DNA of 64,000 bases, from assembly GCA_026120185.1 (NCBI GenBank), contig JANUWF010001622.1, positions 2,415,501 to 2,479,500 on the forward strand, given 5' to 3'. Source of the stretch: Voacanga thouarsii. Its lineage: Eukaryota > Streptophyta > Magnoliopsida > Gentianales > Apocynaceae. Positions 1 through 10,805 of the stretch are shown here, piece after piece. A program made the translations under genes and the position numbers. Every line of letters begins with the position of its first letter. Position 1 is the stretch's first letter. The notes beneath the pieces are model-generated. The model worked only from the letters and a program-made list of their open reading frames with translations. It made no database searches and was not told where the DNA came from.

Positions 1-315
1 CGGTCCTTTTCTAATCAATCAAAAAGGGCTGTGAGGTTCCAATGGCTAAAGCTGCTTTCTCACTCACTAGAAATCTGGTAGTTCTGGTACTTCCTTGTTT
101 TCAATCTCTGCCTGTGTCCTATTATTTATTGCTAGGAAGCATTTTCTTCACCGACTGTTTCTTTATGCCAGACAAGATCAGTTTTTAGGTCACCTCTTCT
201 GCAATCCCATTTTTACATTGGTATGCTTCCACATTTGGAATTGAGAGGATCAGAAGGTATAATGGGAATGAGATCCCGGCTGTGGAATATGATTTTTAAT
301 AGTCTTGATGTTCAG

Positions 316-317
<2 letters not shown>

Positions 318-371
<54 letters not shown>
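318..371. repeat. TA microsatellite
   Basis: An almost pure TA/AT dinucleotide run with one TTTA interruption, followed by a T tract. The matching place in arm 2 (about 54250-54275) has only a short ATT/T-rich stretch, so the repeat expanded in arm 1 after the duplication or contracted in arm 2. Confidence 0.9.
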
Positions 372-379
<8 letters not shown>

Positions 380-1754
380 TAAGGTTTCATGCCTGGAGAA
401 ATTTCCTTCTTTTACCTTCTTTTCTCCTAAAGATTTGGAAAGCTTGTGCTATATATTTATTTTGTTTTTCTTGGGACTTGCTGTGTGCATTTTCTTTTGA
501 TGTTTCAAAATCATTATTAGGCCATTTAGTAGAGTAACATGTATCTTTAGCTGTAAATATTGGCTGAGTTTATTATTTTGCAAACTACAATACATTCGTG
601 TTTTGCTTCTTTCTCAACCAATGTTTACTTGATTAACCTGGATTCTTTTAGGACTGCGATGCAATAACTACTCCATTCAATTGATATTTTATTTTTCCAA
701 ATCCATTGAGTGTTACCTTCCATATTCAAATGATCTTTCTTTATTTTCCGTCCTTTTGATTATTTCTCTTCATGGAGGAAACTCCAGCTAATTCTTATGA
801 GATATGATGGATGATCATGAAAGGTGTCTGTTAATTTATGGGAAACCCATGCATCATTTCACAGGTTTTATTCTGTACACTGTTGTCCGGAATGTCAGTG
901 TTCCAAAGATGGATCCAAAAGCTCTTTGGAGAAACTATGTCTTCTGGATGTGGAGTTCCAATGGGGTAAAGATGCATTCTCTCTCACAAATCCAGCAATT
1001 CTGATTTCTCCATATAGTTTGATATGACATTGCTAGAAAACACATTTTCTTAACTGAATCTTGTTTTACTCCCCTCACAGCCAAACTGGATCAGTTTCTT
1101 GCTTATCTCTTCCTCCTGCAATACCTCAAACTAGAAAGGTCAATGAAGAAAAAGCTGTTGTGTAGTTTCGTTGTAATATTGAAAATGTGCTGCATATTGC
1201 AGATTGTCATGGGCCTGAATAGCATATGATTCCATAAAGCGCTGGTAATTTGTTTTTTTCTAAATTAATTGCCTGTTTATTGAAATGGAATCCTTTTGTA
1301 CGTGCTTTTTTTATTAAACAATGATGGCACTGGATTCTAGTAATTAGTTTATATTATATGGTAGGTTTAGTGGTCTATTGCCTTCATTCACATAATTTCT
1401 TCAAGTTTCTTCTGTTTACAGTCTATACCTTCTCGTGAAATATGAAAAAGGAAAAAGTTTAAATCTTGATGCTTGCATTGTTAAGTATGTCATATTTTGG
1501 GTTATAGAATATTAGGAAATGGATCTGGCTAAGGTGGGACATTGAATCTCAATCAAATTTATCTATCTATGAGAGCATCTTGGTATAATTTATTTAAAAG
1601 CTATATTTAATGCTTATAGGATGGGTCATATGGATAATATATGTTCCCATTGTTTTCATTTGGCTTGGAGTTTTGAGTACTAAGATGCCTTTACATGAAA
1701 GGAGTTGATTTAGATTCAAAATTATTTGATAAAAAGTTTGAAATATGGTAAATT

Positions 1755-2075
1755 TTAATGAAACACATTGCAAAAACACTATCCTATTTAAGAACAGAAT
1801 ATGTTGCCCAAAAAGGAATCTTACTGTTCACTCAAGTTGATCATGCTAAGAAACAAGAATTTGGAAAAAACTTGTACAGGTGCAAAGAACCACCAATTGA
1901 AAATTTTGACATATAGTATGTTTTAACCAAACATATTGCAAGAAACTTCCTATTTTGACCGTAATATATCTCTTCAAAAGAAATATAATGTTAGCTCAAG
2001 TTTCTCATGCTAAGAAATAAGAATTTGGGACAAACTTTTAGGGGTGCAAAGAACCACCAATTTAAGCCTTTTGTG
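1755..2075. repeat. Diverged tandem repeat with an AAGAACCACCAATT core
   Basis: Two neighbouring units of about 160 bp share the order 'ATTGCAA..CTATTT', 'CATGCTAAGAAA.AAGAATTTGG' and 'GCAAAGAACCACCAATT'. The core also occurs at about 5240 downstream of gene A1, and at about 58390, 58550 and 61730 in arm 2. It is a local dispersed repeat older than the segmental duplication. No function is visible. Confidence 0.7.
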
Positions 2076-2695
2076 ATTTGGCTGATTTGAATTAGAACTA
2101 GCATATATGACGTAACAAATTGAGCTCTAGTACAATTAATTAAGGGGCTGAACCTTTGGAACGTATTTTGCAATTTTGAATGGAGATTTGGTGTTTCTAG
2201 ATTGGATGGAGATTAGGTGTTTCCAGATAATCATGACAACTATGAGTGGATGCAACATTTTCTTGAATGTCAAATTACAAAAATAAAAAATGTTGGTATT
2301 GGGGGAATGTAATAACTGTTGCCCATACTCAATATACACAATTACCTTTTCCTTTATATTCTGTAAAATTAATATTGTGCTTCTGAGAACTTATGGTATA
2401 AATTGGAAGTTTACTTTTCCGTGGTTTCTTTACATAGAGAACCCAAAACAAATACTGAATGTAAGAACATTTGTATGCATTCCATTAGATAATTGTATAT
2501 AGAAGCAGACTTCGTTTTTAGGGTCTCAAAACATCCTTGAAACTAAGAATCTGGTTTTGAGTGCTAAAAATCGATGGGGATAGAGTGGAAAGTAACTGAA
2601 AAGAAAAGGTAGCAGACAAAATTCTAAGAGCACACAGGTTTCTAGACAGGGTTTGGTAGACCCTTCATACAGCCATTGCATGTGAGCCTTCTTAA

Positions 2696-2705
2696 CATAA
2701 ATACC
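2696..2705 (+). promoter_or_regulatory. Candidate TATA-like element of gene A1
   Basis: CATAAATACC lies about 165 bases before the original start-codon position and is conserved at 59161-59170 in arm 2. A pyrimidine-rich, 5'UTR-like stretch follows in both arms. Position and conservation support it; the sequence departs from the TATAAA consensus. Confidence 0.35.
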
Positions 2706-2925
2706 TCGGCACCATCATCACCTCAAATTTTCAAGTCTGTATTTCCTTCTCTGTATTTTCACTCCGGTCTGTCTTCTTCTTCCTACACTCCTACATAACC
2801 CATCCTTACTAGCTTACCTATTTCTGAGTCATCTTTATTTGAAGCTTTTGTGAAGATCTGACAAAATATCAGCACCAGCACCTCTACTTCCACCTCCACC
2901 ACCACCATCAAAGTCTAATCAGCTG

Positions 2926-4362
2926 ATGCATTACTTTGATTTGTCATCGGAGTTTAAATGGGCTTCGAAGAACAAGAGTTCCCCTAATCCCACTCGTAGG
3001 GGCAGACATCATAAACCGCCAAACAAAAAGCCTCCATCATCTGGTCTTGCTGCTCCTAAAAGTTCACAACTTCCCAGGGAGGGTTATATCCGTCCTTGGT
3101 TGGAAGGAGAGATGGCAAAGCAATCGTTGAGCTCTTCTATTGCGAGGTCTTCTTCCTCACATGTAGATATCCCCAAGTCCAATACCCACTTTCATGGACC
3201 TAGGGCATTGCTTGACTACAACTCCGAGTTTGATTCATCTTACCTTGACTTCATTATGTCACTTTCTGATTCTTTCAGTGTGGTGAATGAGCTGGAGAAT
3301 TCAGAAGCAATGACGCTTCAGAAATTTCAGAAAGAAATCTCGATTTCAGGCATGCATATGCAGATTAACAAGGAGGAACAAATGCATGAAGAAAATGTGA
3401 ACAAGAAAGGGAAGCTTGTTGAGGATGAGGACAAGGGAAAGGAAATGCTGGCTGTGCTTGAGAATAAAGAAGATAAGAAAGACGCAGTGGGGAAAGAGGG
3501 GAAGAACCAGAAACTTTATCTCAGCAGATCCAAGATTACAGGCAAAGAGTTGATAAATGAGGAGATAGAAATGCAGATTCCTATGGCAGAAAAGGACGTA
3601 CCTGTAGATGAAAAGGATGAGCCCGGAATGGATGCAGACCCAGGTGAATCCAATGAGACAGTGACCAAGAGTTGGAATTTGAGGCAAAGAAAGCCCCATC
3701 AGAAGCCTCAAAATGTGAATACAAATGCACCAGTATCATCCAAAGTTAGAGGTGGATCAGTGCAGCAGAACAAAGATAAGCAGCAGAAAGAAGATCCAGA
3801 AAAAGGGCAAGAGAGTGGTGGTGATTGGAAAAAAGGGAAACAAAAGATAAATGAATACAAGAAGAATGCAAAAGGTAAAGAAATAGTCAAAGGTCAGGAA
3901 GGAAATGAGACTGGACGGCCGAAGCTGCCCAAGTTTTCACTGCAGCTTACTGATGAAGAGATTGCAGAGGACCTCTATGCTATGACTGGAGCCAGGCCTT
4001 CCAGAAAGCCAAAGAGCAGGTCAAAGAATGACCAGAGAGAGATTGATGTACTGATCTACTCTCTTTTAGTTATCTTTTTGTGATTTGCTGCTTGGATTTC
4101 ACTGATTTTGATGGTTTTATTTTTTTTCCAGCGATTGACTCCTGGGCTGTATTTGGATTCTATAACTCCATACTCCTACAAAGTTAATGAGAACACAGGA
4201 AGGTTGATATTCACTTTTTTTTTTTTTTTAAATTCTTGTTAGAATATATTCTATTGGGATGATTTCTAACTTTCTATTCTGCATTGCAGGGTAAGTAAGA
4301 GTGCTGGCCATCCTTTTGGTGTTACCCTGGTGTTCATGGATGAAACCTCTAAAACTATGTAG
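2926..4362 (+). CDS. Gene A1: DUF1639-domain protein, ancestral start codon lost
   Basis: Three exons: 2926-4047, 4132-4202 and 4290-4362, with GT-AG introns, giving about 421 residues from the first in-frame ATG. The middle is hydrophilic and rich in Lys and Glu. Near the C-terminus come WNLRQRKPH and then KLPKFSLQLTDEEIAEDLYAMTGARPSRKPK, read in two steps across about 3650-4020, followed across intron 1 by RLTPGLYLDSITP. That is the order expected for plant DUF1639 (PF07797), a family without a known biochemical role. In arm 2 translation starts 20 codons earlier with a Pro-rich leader. Here that ATG is ATA (2866-2868), so the protein would start at 2926 or not be made. Exon 2 ends GGAAG|GT and exon 3 then stays open for 24 further codons to TAG at 4360. 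Recently weakened gene or N-terminally shortened protein. Confidence 0.75.
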
Positions 4363-6640
4363 TTATGATTTGAAGTTTTAAGCAACTGGTTGGAAGGAAT
4401 GAAGACTGATTTTCTTTTCCCCGTTTAGTGCTAGTGTTACTATGTTTTTCTGTGGTGATGAACATATGTGATAGCTTTTGAAGTTTATGTTTTGATGCAA
4501 AAGTATTTCGAAGACAGCTTTTACTAGCATGCAAGGATCTTTGTTCTGTTGTCAATATTATGCAGATTTCCAGTCCTCCTTTCTGAATCAATGCCTGCAT
4601 ATGCATAATTGCTTTAATGGCCTTGAAATGGTTGAAGGCTTAAATTGATCTCACAATAACCCTAAAGATTGTAACATCGGCAAATAGACTTTTTTTTCCA
4701 TGTTCTTTTCAAGATCACAGTTCTGGCCTCATTGAGTTTTCATCTTTTCAAGATCAAAACCTTTTAGGGTTTTGCTTCTTTTTAGGGTTGTTTTACCAAT
4801 ATTTGAGTGAATCAAGGAATAACTTTTAAGATGTCTAATCTTTCTTGTATTGATTACTTCAAAAAGTATGCTCGTTACTCTCTAATGTAAATTCATCTTC
4901 ATAATTTAGTGTTTAAAGATATTAACACTTCATTCTTGATGAATTTTGATGATACTTACCCGTGCACAATACTTTTACATCCATTCTTTCATTTCTAAAG
5001 ATTTCGAACGGGAATATACCAATGCTGTGCTTCAAAAAAATACATCAATTCTGTAAAAGTGGCATTCATTTCCAGAAGTCGGATGCATACTCCCACTTGG
5101 GAAGAGCACTACAATTGCTAACCGAGAGAGAGAATTTATTTAGCCAAACCTGCCGATGGCTTGCTCTTGTTTTCTTCTTTTCTTTCAAGGAAAAATGGCT
5201 ACTAAGATTTTTCTAAGAAACTAGAAATGAAACCTGAACATGTGCAAAGAACCACCAATTCAAACCATTGGTGATTTGTATGTTTCTAGGCGCATTATTG
5301 TCTTCTTTAAATTTGGTATTTACAATTTTGACAATTTAGTTTTAATTTCTAACGATAATTTGTTATAACGTTAGTTTGATAATTATATATCATTTTTTGC
5401 TTCTTTTATTTTCAATGGAAAGTAATTAATGCCACTAATAAGCATGCCAACTTCTGAGTAAATGAATATAACAACATTTTTAATTTCATTCAGTGAACAA
5501 GTTAATTTAGGTAAATATTATTTTTCATGAAATGTAATATTATCCATCCATCCTTAAGCCTCAATAAAACTTACCTTTTCCATATATATTCCACAATCAA
5601 CAAATTAAAAAAAAGAAAAAAAATGCATATATGGACTTGTTTTGATGCCACCAGATTTTGTAAAATGATTAGTTTATAGAAACATACCCTTAACAATGCT
5701 TATAACAAGATCACAGCCGGTGATACAATGGAAATGTAGGAGAGAAAAAGAATGGTAATTATAATTGAAATGCAGGTTGTACTTAAAACATTTAATGAGA
5801 GAAACTCAGGTTCCTTTATGGGGATGGTGGACTGTTTTCCAAACATTTATTGCGTGTTTGGATTGAATTTAATATAAGGAGAGAAGAGAAGAGGAAACGA
5901 ATAATTTGAGTTTTAAATATTTTTATTAAGCTTTATGAAGAAAATGAAGAAAACGGGAGAGAAGTGTTATATTTAATTTTTATTTATTTATTTTTCCTAT
6001 CTTATTAAACGCGTGGTCTGTTCTTTTTTTCTTTTCTTTCTTTGCGTTCTGCTCATTTTCTTTCCCTTTTTATCAATCTTTAATGTGGACCAAGATAAAT
6101 TTAAAATTGTATAATTTAATAATTTTAAATTATCTTTCAATTTTATGAATAGGATTTTATTCTGATTAGATCCTTCGGCTAAGATGAATTTTGTCATGGA
6201 GACAATTTGAAGTTGGCTCTGAGTAGATTGGAATTTTCCAATCTCCTTTCAAACAAAAATTTTATTTTAATTTAAATATATTATTATTTTATTTATTTTT
6301 TATTTTTTAAAAATTATCATTACTCATAATCTAATATATATTTTTTAAACTTTAATTAACTTTACAAATTTAATAATATTTTTAAAAAAATTATGTCGAA
6401 TCAATTATTATCTAATTATGTAGGTTCAAGTCCACACCTCAGCACCACCAACCCCGGAAATAATCACCCGCGAAGGGAAATACTTGGGTGGACCCGGTTT
6501 ACCGTGGACTAATGCATCAAGTATTGTACAAGATGCAGTGAAAATTGTACACTTCTAAAAATATACAATACATTTATGTATTGGTTCACGATGAATCGGA
6601 TCCACCAAGAATTTCCCCGCGGAGGGGCGTCATGTTCAAC
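4363..6640. other. Spacer between genes A1 and B1
   Basis: No gene recognised. The stretch is collinear with about 60823-62890 in arm 2. It includes the probable 3'UTR of gene A1, one copy of the AAGAACCACCAATT repeat near 5240, and very AT-rich DNA at 6240-6400. Short ORFs here are not conserved in frame between the arms. Confidence 0.6.
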
Positions 6641-6658
6641 TCTCCCCAAGGACCCCAA

Positions 6659-6669
6659 CTATATAAACC
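6659..6669 (+). promoter_or_regulatory. TATA box of gene B1
   Basis: CTATATAAACC contains a perfect TATAAA (6662-6667). The same 11 bases occur at 62907-62917 before gene B2. Pyrimidine-rich DNA follows, as expected of a plant transcription start, and then a 5'UTR with a probable intron. Confidence 0.7.
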
Positions 6670-6904
6670 CTCCTCAGTGCTCTCTATTCCTCATGCTTTC
6701 CTTTGCTTTCTCTTACAACTGTTTATACAGTTCTCTCAACGGGTTAGCAAAGCTTTATAAATTTCTTTCTTTCTCCATTTGCTGCAAAGCTTTCTCCTTT
6801 GTCTGACCAGAAAAATTCCTTTTTTCCCCCTCTTCTTTGATAACCAACTGTGTTTTTCCATGGTGGCTTTGGTGTTTTGAGAGCCCGGTTCTCTTACAAG
6901 AAAT

Positions 6905-7320
6905 GTAAGTTCGAATGTTTACCTTTATCAAGTTTTATGTGTGTCTAACACATATCAACATGTGTGTGTTGTTCTTTTATGTTTATTTATTTCTTTCATT
7001 TGTTCATTTCTGAAGTTTTATGCAACACTTAGAGCGAAGAGAAATTCAGTTTTATCTTGATTGCTGGATGTTATTAGATATCCCCAAGCATTTGTCCCTG
7101 TGCCTATATCTGTCTCTCTCGCGTGCACGCACGAACGCACACTCATGAAGCACAATTTCATTTGGGAATAGATTAATTCTTAGTTCTCAATTTAGAGACA
7201 CAGTTAAGGAATTTATTTAACATGTTGCATGTTTCTGATTTTGTTTCTTTTTTCCTATTTTGGATTCATTTGTATTTCTATGTATATCCCTTAATTTTCT
7301 AATTCCTTCTTTTGATTTAG
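6905..7320 (+). other. Probable 5'UTR intron of gene B1
   Basis: The donor AAAT|GTAAGTTCG at 6905 is a near-consensus plant 5' splice site. The acceptor TTTTGATTTAG ends at 7320, 31 bases before the ATG. Both sites are conserved in arm 2 (donor near 63147, acceptor near 63566) and the interior is T-rich. First introns in 5'UTRs often raise expression in plants. No transcript evidence is available here. Confidence 0.6.
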
Positions 7321-7351
7321 TTTTGTGTAAGAATCTATAAAAAATTAAAAA

Positions 7352-8539
7352 ATGTCAGCGGCAGCACCACCATCCCCACCACCACCACCACCCCCACCAG
7401 GAAAATCTAACCAACCGCCAGATTACAATGGCAAGGGGTTGGAGCTCACTCAGGATGCAAAGAACAAGGGTAAGAAACATCCAAGAACCAGGTGGCGCAA
7501 GCATTTTAAACCACCAGAGTTATCCAAGGTTGATAATCCATGTGAACATCCTAGGAAATCCTCCTCCATCAGGCAATGTTTGGAGGCGAAGCTGGAACAG
7601 CAATCTCACAGCTCTTCGGGAGAGGGATCTTCGTCTTCTCCCCGTGTTTCCGACTCTGAGAATGTGCTTGCACCATTGCCTGTGCGCGCTGTAAAAGGTC
7701 CCGAGACACAATCAATTATGCTGGGACCTTCTGATGGCAGCTCGAGAAACCTTATAATAGCAGAATACGATCAAATTCTCGAAAAATGGTTGTTCATGAG
7801 CGTCGACGACTACATTGCGCGATTTGGTGCTATAGTTGCAATACCACAAAAGGACTTGACCGAGTTGGAGTTCAGCTGCATTGATACGCTCCAGAGAGGG
7901 TTTTCATTGGTGGATGTAACTCAGAACAAGGAAGAGGAGAACAACGTCTTCCATGCTGAGGGCAAGGAAGAGAAGCTTTCCGAGGATAGGGATAAGGTAG
8001 AGGAGAATGTCTCAGGGGAGAAGAAGGAAGAGGACAAGGTAGAGGAGAATGTCACAGAGGAGAAGGAAGGGGAAAAGTTAGAGGAGAATGTTGCAGAGGA
8101 GAAGAAGGAAGGGGATAAGGTAGAGGAGAATGTCGTAGAAGAGAAGAAGGAAGGGGACAAGGTAGAGGAGGATGTCTCAGAGGAGAAGATGGAAGGGGAC
8201 AAAGTAGAGGAGAATGTCGCCAAGGAGAAGAATGAAAAGGAGTTGACGGTAGACGTTCACAGATCAAAGATGAAACCTATGGTGAAAGTAGTACAGTTTG
8301 GGGAGATTGAGTTGCAGGTATCTCTAAAGAAATCTGAGAAGGTGACCATAAACCCTACTAGGTCAGCACCATCATCTTCAGCAAATGCCGGAGATGGAAC
8401 TGTCAACAAGGAGCCAGACGAGTTGCCATTGGCAAGAGTTGTGGGAGATGGCCAAGGAAGCCATGGTGGTCATGATCAGAAGAAGGGGAAGAAGAAGAAG
8501 AAGAAGAACAAAAACAAGAGTAAGGGGAAGAAGAAATAG
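7352..8539 (+). CDS. Gene B1: proline-rich N-terminus, acidic 14-residue repeats, lysine-rich tail
   Basis: A single open exon of 395 codons. Order: MSAAAPP plus a Pro run (residues 1-17); a basic stretch with RTRWRKHFKPPE near 48-59; a Ser-rich segment (QQSHSSSGEGSSSS, about 89-102); a conserved middle with EYDQILEKW and DDYIARFG; six tandem units of 13-14 residues built on DKVEENV..EKKEG (7991-8239); and a C-terminal KKGKKKKKKNKNKSKGKKK tail that could serve as a nuclear or nucleolar signal. The N-terminal third aligns with gene A, including LEGKL..QSHSSSGEGSSSS against LEGEM..QSSSSSIEGSSSS, so B is a paralogue whose DUF1639 end has been replaced or has diverged beyond recognition. No catalytic domain is visible and I do not recognise a named family. 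The start is fixed by conservation of the Pro-rich leader in arm 2 and in gene A2. Confidence 0.8.
   Translation: MSAAAPPSPPPPPPPPGKSNQPPDYNGKGLELTQDAKNKGKKHPRTRWRKHFKPPELSKVDNPCEHPRKSSSIRQCLEAKLEQQSHSSSGEGSSSSPRVSDSENVLAPLPVRAVKGPETQSIMLGPSDGSSRNLIIAEYDQILEKWLFMSVDDYIARFGAIVAIPQKDLTELEFSCIDTLQRGFSLVDVTQNKEEENNVFHAEGKEEKLSEDRDKVEENVSGEKKEEDKVEENVTEEKEGEKLEENVAEEKKEGDKVEENVVEEKKEGDKVEEDVSEEKMEGDKVEENVAKEKNEKELTVDVHRSKMKPMVKVVQFGEIELQVSLKKSEKVTINPTRSAPSSSANAGDGTVNKEPDELPLARVVGDGQGSHGGHDQKKGKKKKKKNKNKSKGKKK
7991..8239 (+). repeat. Coding minisatellite in gene B1 (six units of 39-42 bp)
   Basis: Six head-to-tail units follow GAYAAGGTAGAGGAGAATGT, then a variable codon and a GAGAAGAAGGAAGGG end. 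Five units are 42 bp and the second is 39 bp. All lengths are multiples of three, so unit changes keep the frame. The encoded peptide is acidic with spaced Lys and is probably a highly charged helix. Confidence 0.85.
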
Positions 8540-8657
8540 AGTTTATTTTCTTGCAGTAGAACTATTTAAACAGTGTTGTTGCCTTTTAATTTAACAATGT
8601 TTTTGTCATAATTTATGCCATATATAGCAGCTTGTTGAATTTTGATATATCTTGCCG

Positions 8658-8769
<112 letters not shown>

Positions 8770-10130
8770 GGTCTTTCTTCATCTATTTAATTTTGTAAAT
8801 ATTATATATATATTATGCAAAACTTGTTGGAATTGCCAGCTCTGTAAAGGAAGTGATGAAGCTTAAGGGGGGAAAAAAGAAAGAGAAGAAGTCTATTGAA
8901 TGGGGTGGTGTGTGTATATATTCATGGTACTTATCTAGTTAATTAAACGTTTGGAGGTAAAAAGTAATTTGGATTTTGAAAAAAAATATATAGAAATTTA
9001 TGAGGCTAACAAGAAAGAATACGGGTGAATGAATTTTTTAGAGTTAAATTATATTTTTCTTCATAATATTCGTCTAAATTATAAGCACGGCCTTACAAAT
9101 ATATCCTTAAGTTAAATTTTATTAATGGTAAATAATGGATTTGAATGATCCATTTTATCATTCAATAGAAATCAAAGCAAAAAAGAAAAAAAAAACTAAT
9201 TAACTTCCCTAAACCCTAATACCTTTCTTTTTTCCTTCCTTCGTCTTTAATACCCAATTGAGGTTTCTGTAATGTTCCTACCTGAGATTTATTTCAAAAA
9301 TTAAGAAACATTAAATTCTAGAAAAAAATATTATATTTTAAAAAAAGATATTGAAATTTTCTTTTAAACTCATTTATTATTTAAAAAATACATTTTACCA
9401 AATAGATTTAATATTTTATTCAAATTTTTTTTTATCTAAACACCTTTACAAAATTCATGAATGATATTATTCAATATTTCACAAGATTCATGGCTGATAA
9501 AATTTAATGTTTTATAATCCAACTTAATATTTGATTTAGTACATTCGTGTATATTCAAAGAATAATTTCTTTCTTGAAATCTATAAATTGAAAATATTCC
9601 TTTGTTTTCAAAACATCATATACATTCTAAAAATATTACTGTAGAATAATACTAGAGGTGGATACAAAGGTTCAAGAAAGAAGAGCAACTTTCTTGAATG
9701 ATATTGTTACTATTTGTTCTTACATTTGCTTTACAAGCTCCAATTATTTTTAAAAAGTGTTTTCTACATACTTTTAAATTTTACAAAACTTTGTATCTAA
9801 GTTATATAGTGTCTTAGTTGATAATAACTTATTCTAATGGTAGAAAATTGTTGCTCGACAGATAGGTCTCAAGTTCGACACAGGAATACGTCCCGTCATT
9901 AGATACAAAGTTTTGTAAGTCTCAAGTTCGACACAGGAATACGTCCCGTCATTTTTCCTTATCCCCTTCCTCGCTCATTGTCTCCCCCCACCCGCCTTCT
10001 AAAAAATTTATATATAAAAAAAAAATTATATGTTGTGTCTTAAGAATATCGAGTAAAAGATATGTTATTAGATATATATTCTACTCTCAACTCCCCATTT
10101 AAGGGATAAGGATTGAACAACAAGTAATGA
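8770..10130. other. AT-rich spacer with a 35-bp duplication and a 20-bp inverted repeat
   Basis: No gene seen. A 35-bp sequence (gtctcaagttcgacacagga...) occurs at 9866-9900 and again at 9919-9953. Between the copies, 9899-9918 is the exact reverse complement of 9781-9800. The rest is AT-rich and unrecognised. Confidence 0.7.
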
Positions 10131-10131
10131 A

Positions 10132-10805
10132 AATTTAGCTAGACAATTTTACGAAATTTTGAAGAGCAGGAGATATTTGATTGTCATGGACGATATGTTG
10201 AGTTCCAAAGCTTGGAATGGTGTGAGAGTCGTTTCCAGATGACAAGAATAGAAGATGAATCCTTCTTACAAGCAGACTAAACATGTTGCTCTCGATTATG
10301 GATTGCCCAGGGATTTATGAGGTTAGTCGGTTTTAAAACATTAGATGAGGATGGAGAAGGTTGTTTAGTTGACTTCATTGAGAGAAGCTGAGTATTGGTG
10401 GGAAAAAGGAGTTCTGATGGCAAAATCCGAGCCTGCCACATCCACGACCTTCAGTATGACTTTTGCCACAGAGAAGTTGATTTTCAATACTTCCAAGATT
10501 AGATTTTCCAACTAGTTAACTTGAGATATTTGGCACTCCTTATTGACTTTGGGCTTTCAAGAATCAATATCCAACTTTCAAAATCTACGGACATTCATCC
10601 TCCACACAAGTAGCAGCGTCTGGACTGTCCCTCGAAAGTTTTGGGAGAAGCAACACTCTACATTTCCATTGTATGGCATTGAGTCATTTGCCTGATCCTA
10701 TTAGTTTAGGAAATGATGAAAGTTGTACCTTGATTCTACAGAACTTGCGGTCATCATCAAAACTATCCTTGCTAGTTGCACATGATGAAGTTGGGAATTT
10801 GTTAA
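10132..10805 (+). pseudogene. Relic of a CC-NB-ARC-LRR resistance gene
   Basis: Translating successive frames gives, in family order: an RRYLIVMDDM kinase-2-like motif near 10167-10200 followed by AW; an ARC2-like stretch of WIAQGF and LVDFIERS, then LVGKRSSDGKIRACHIHDL (about 10300-10460), matching the RNBS-D to MHD region; and then NLRYLAL and NLRTFILHTSS LRR-like starts and VPRKFWE. The pieces are joined by deletions, frameshifts and stops, and the P-loop part is missing. Such genes detect pathogen effectors. This copy cannot encode a working protein and has no counterpart in the visible part of arm 2. Confidence 0.75.

Larger units (their letters stand above)
1..2600. other. Arm 1 upstream region, no gene recognised
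   Basis: No coding region that I recognise. It holds a TA-rich microsatellite at about 318-371 followed by a T tract, short ORFs without family features, and a diverged repeat of about 160 bp at 1755-1915 and 1920-2075. The counterpart in arm 2 (53917-58980) is collinear apart from the 2.7-kb difference. A stretch around 890-960 is open in one frame in arm 2, but a one-base difference closes that frame in arm 1, which argues against a conserved protein. Confidence 0.6.
1..8600. repeat. Segmental duplication, arm 1 (genes A1 and B1)
   Basis: This block is collinear with about 53917-64000. The first bases of the window match from about 53917, gene A at 2866-4362 matches 59316-60822, the TATA region of gene B at 6659 matches 62907, and the gene B start at 7352 matches 63598. 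Introns and intergenic DNA align as well as exons, so this is a DNA-level duplication and not retroposition. The left limit lies outside the window. Arm 1 lacks about 2.7 kb present in arm 2 (about 54972-57660). Confidence 0.93.

Noticed and set aside
223..537. ORF with a long Ile-Tyr run
   Set aside because: It is a reading of the TA microsatellite and T tract; the arm 2 counterpart has no matching frame.
2290..2502. Short ORFs upstream of gene A1
   Set aside because: Not kept in frame in arm 2 and without family features; the region aligns as non-coding DNA.
3346..3890. Minus-strand ORFs opposite gene A (also 59796-60393)
   Set aside because: Shadows of the Lys/Glu-rich plus-strand exon; the Ser/Leu/Phe-rich reading follows from codon complement.
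7921..8267. Minus-strand Ser/Phe-rich repeat ORFs opposite gene B1
   Set aside because: Antisense reading of the acidic minisatellite.
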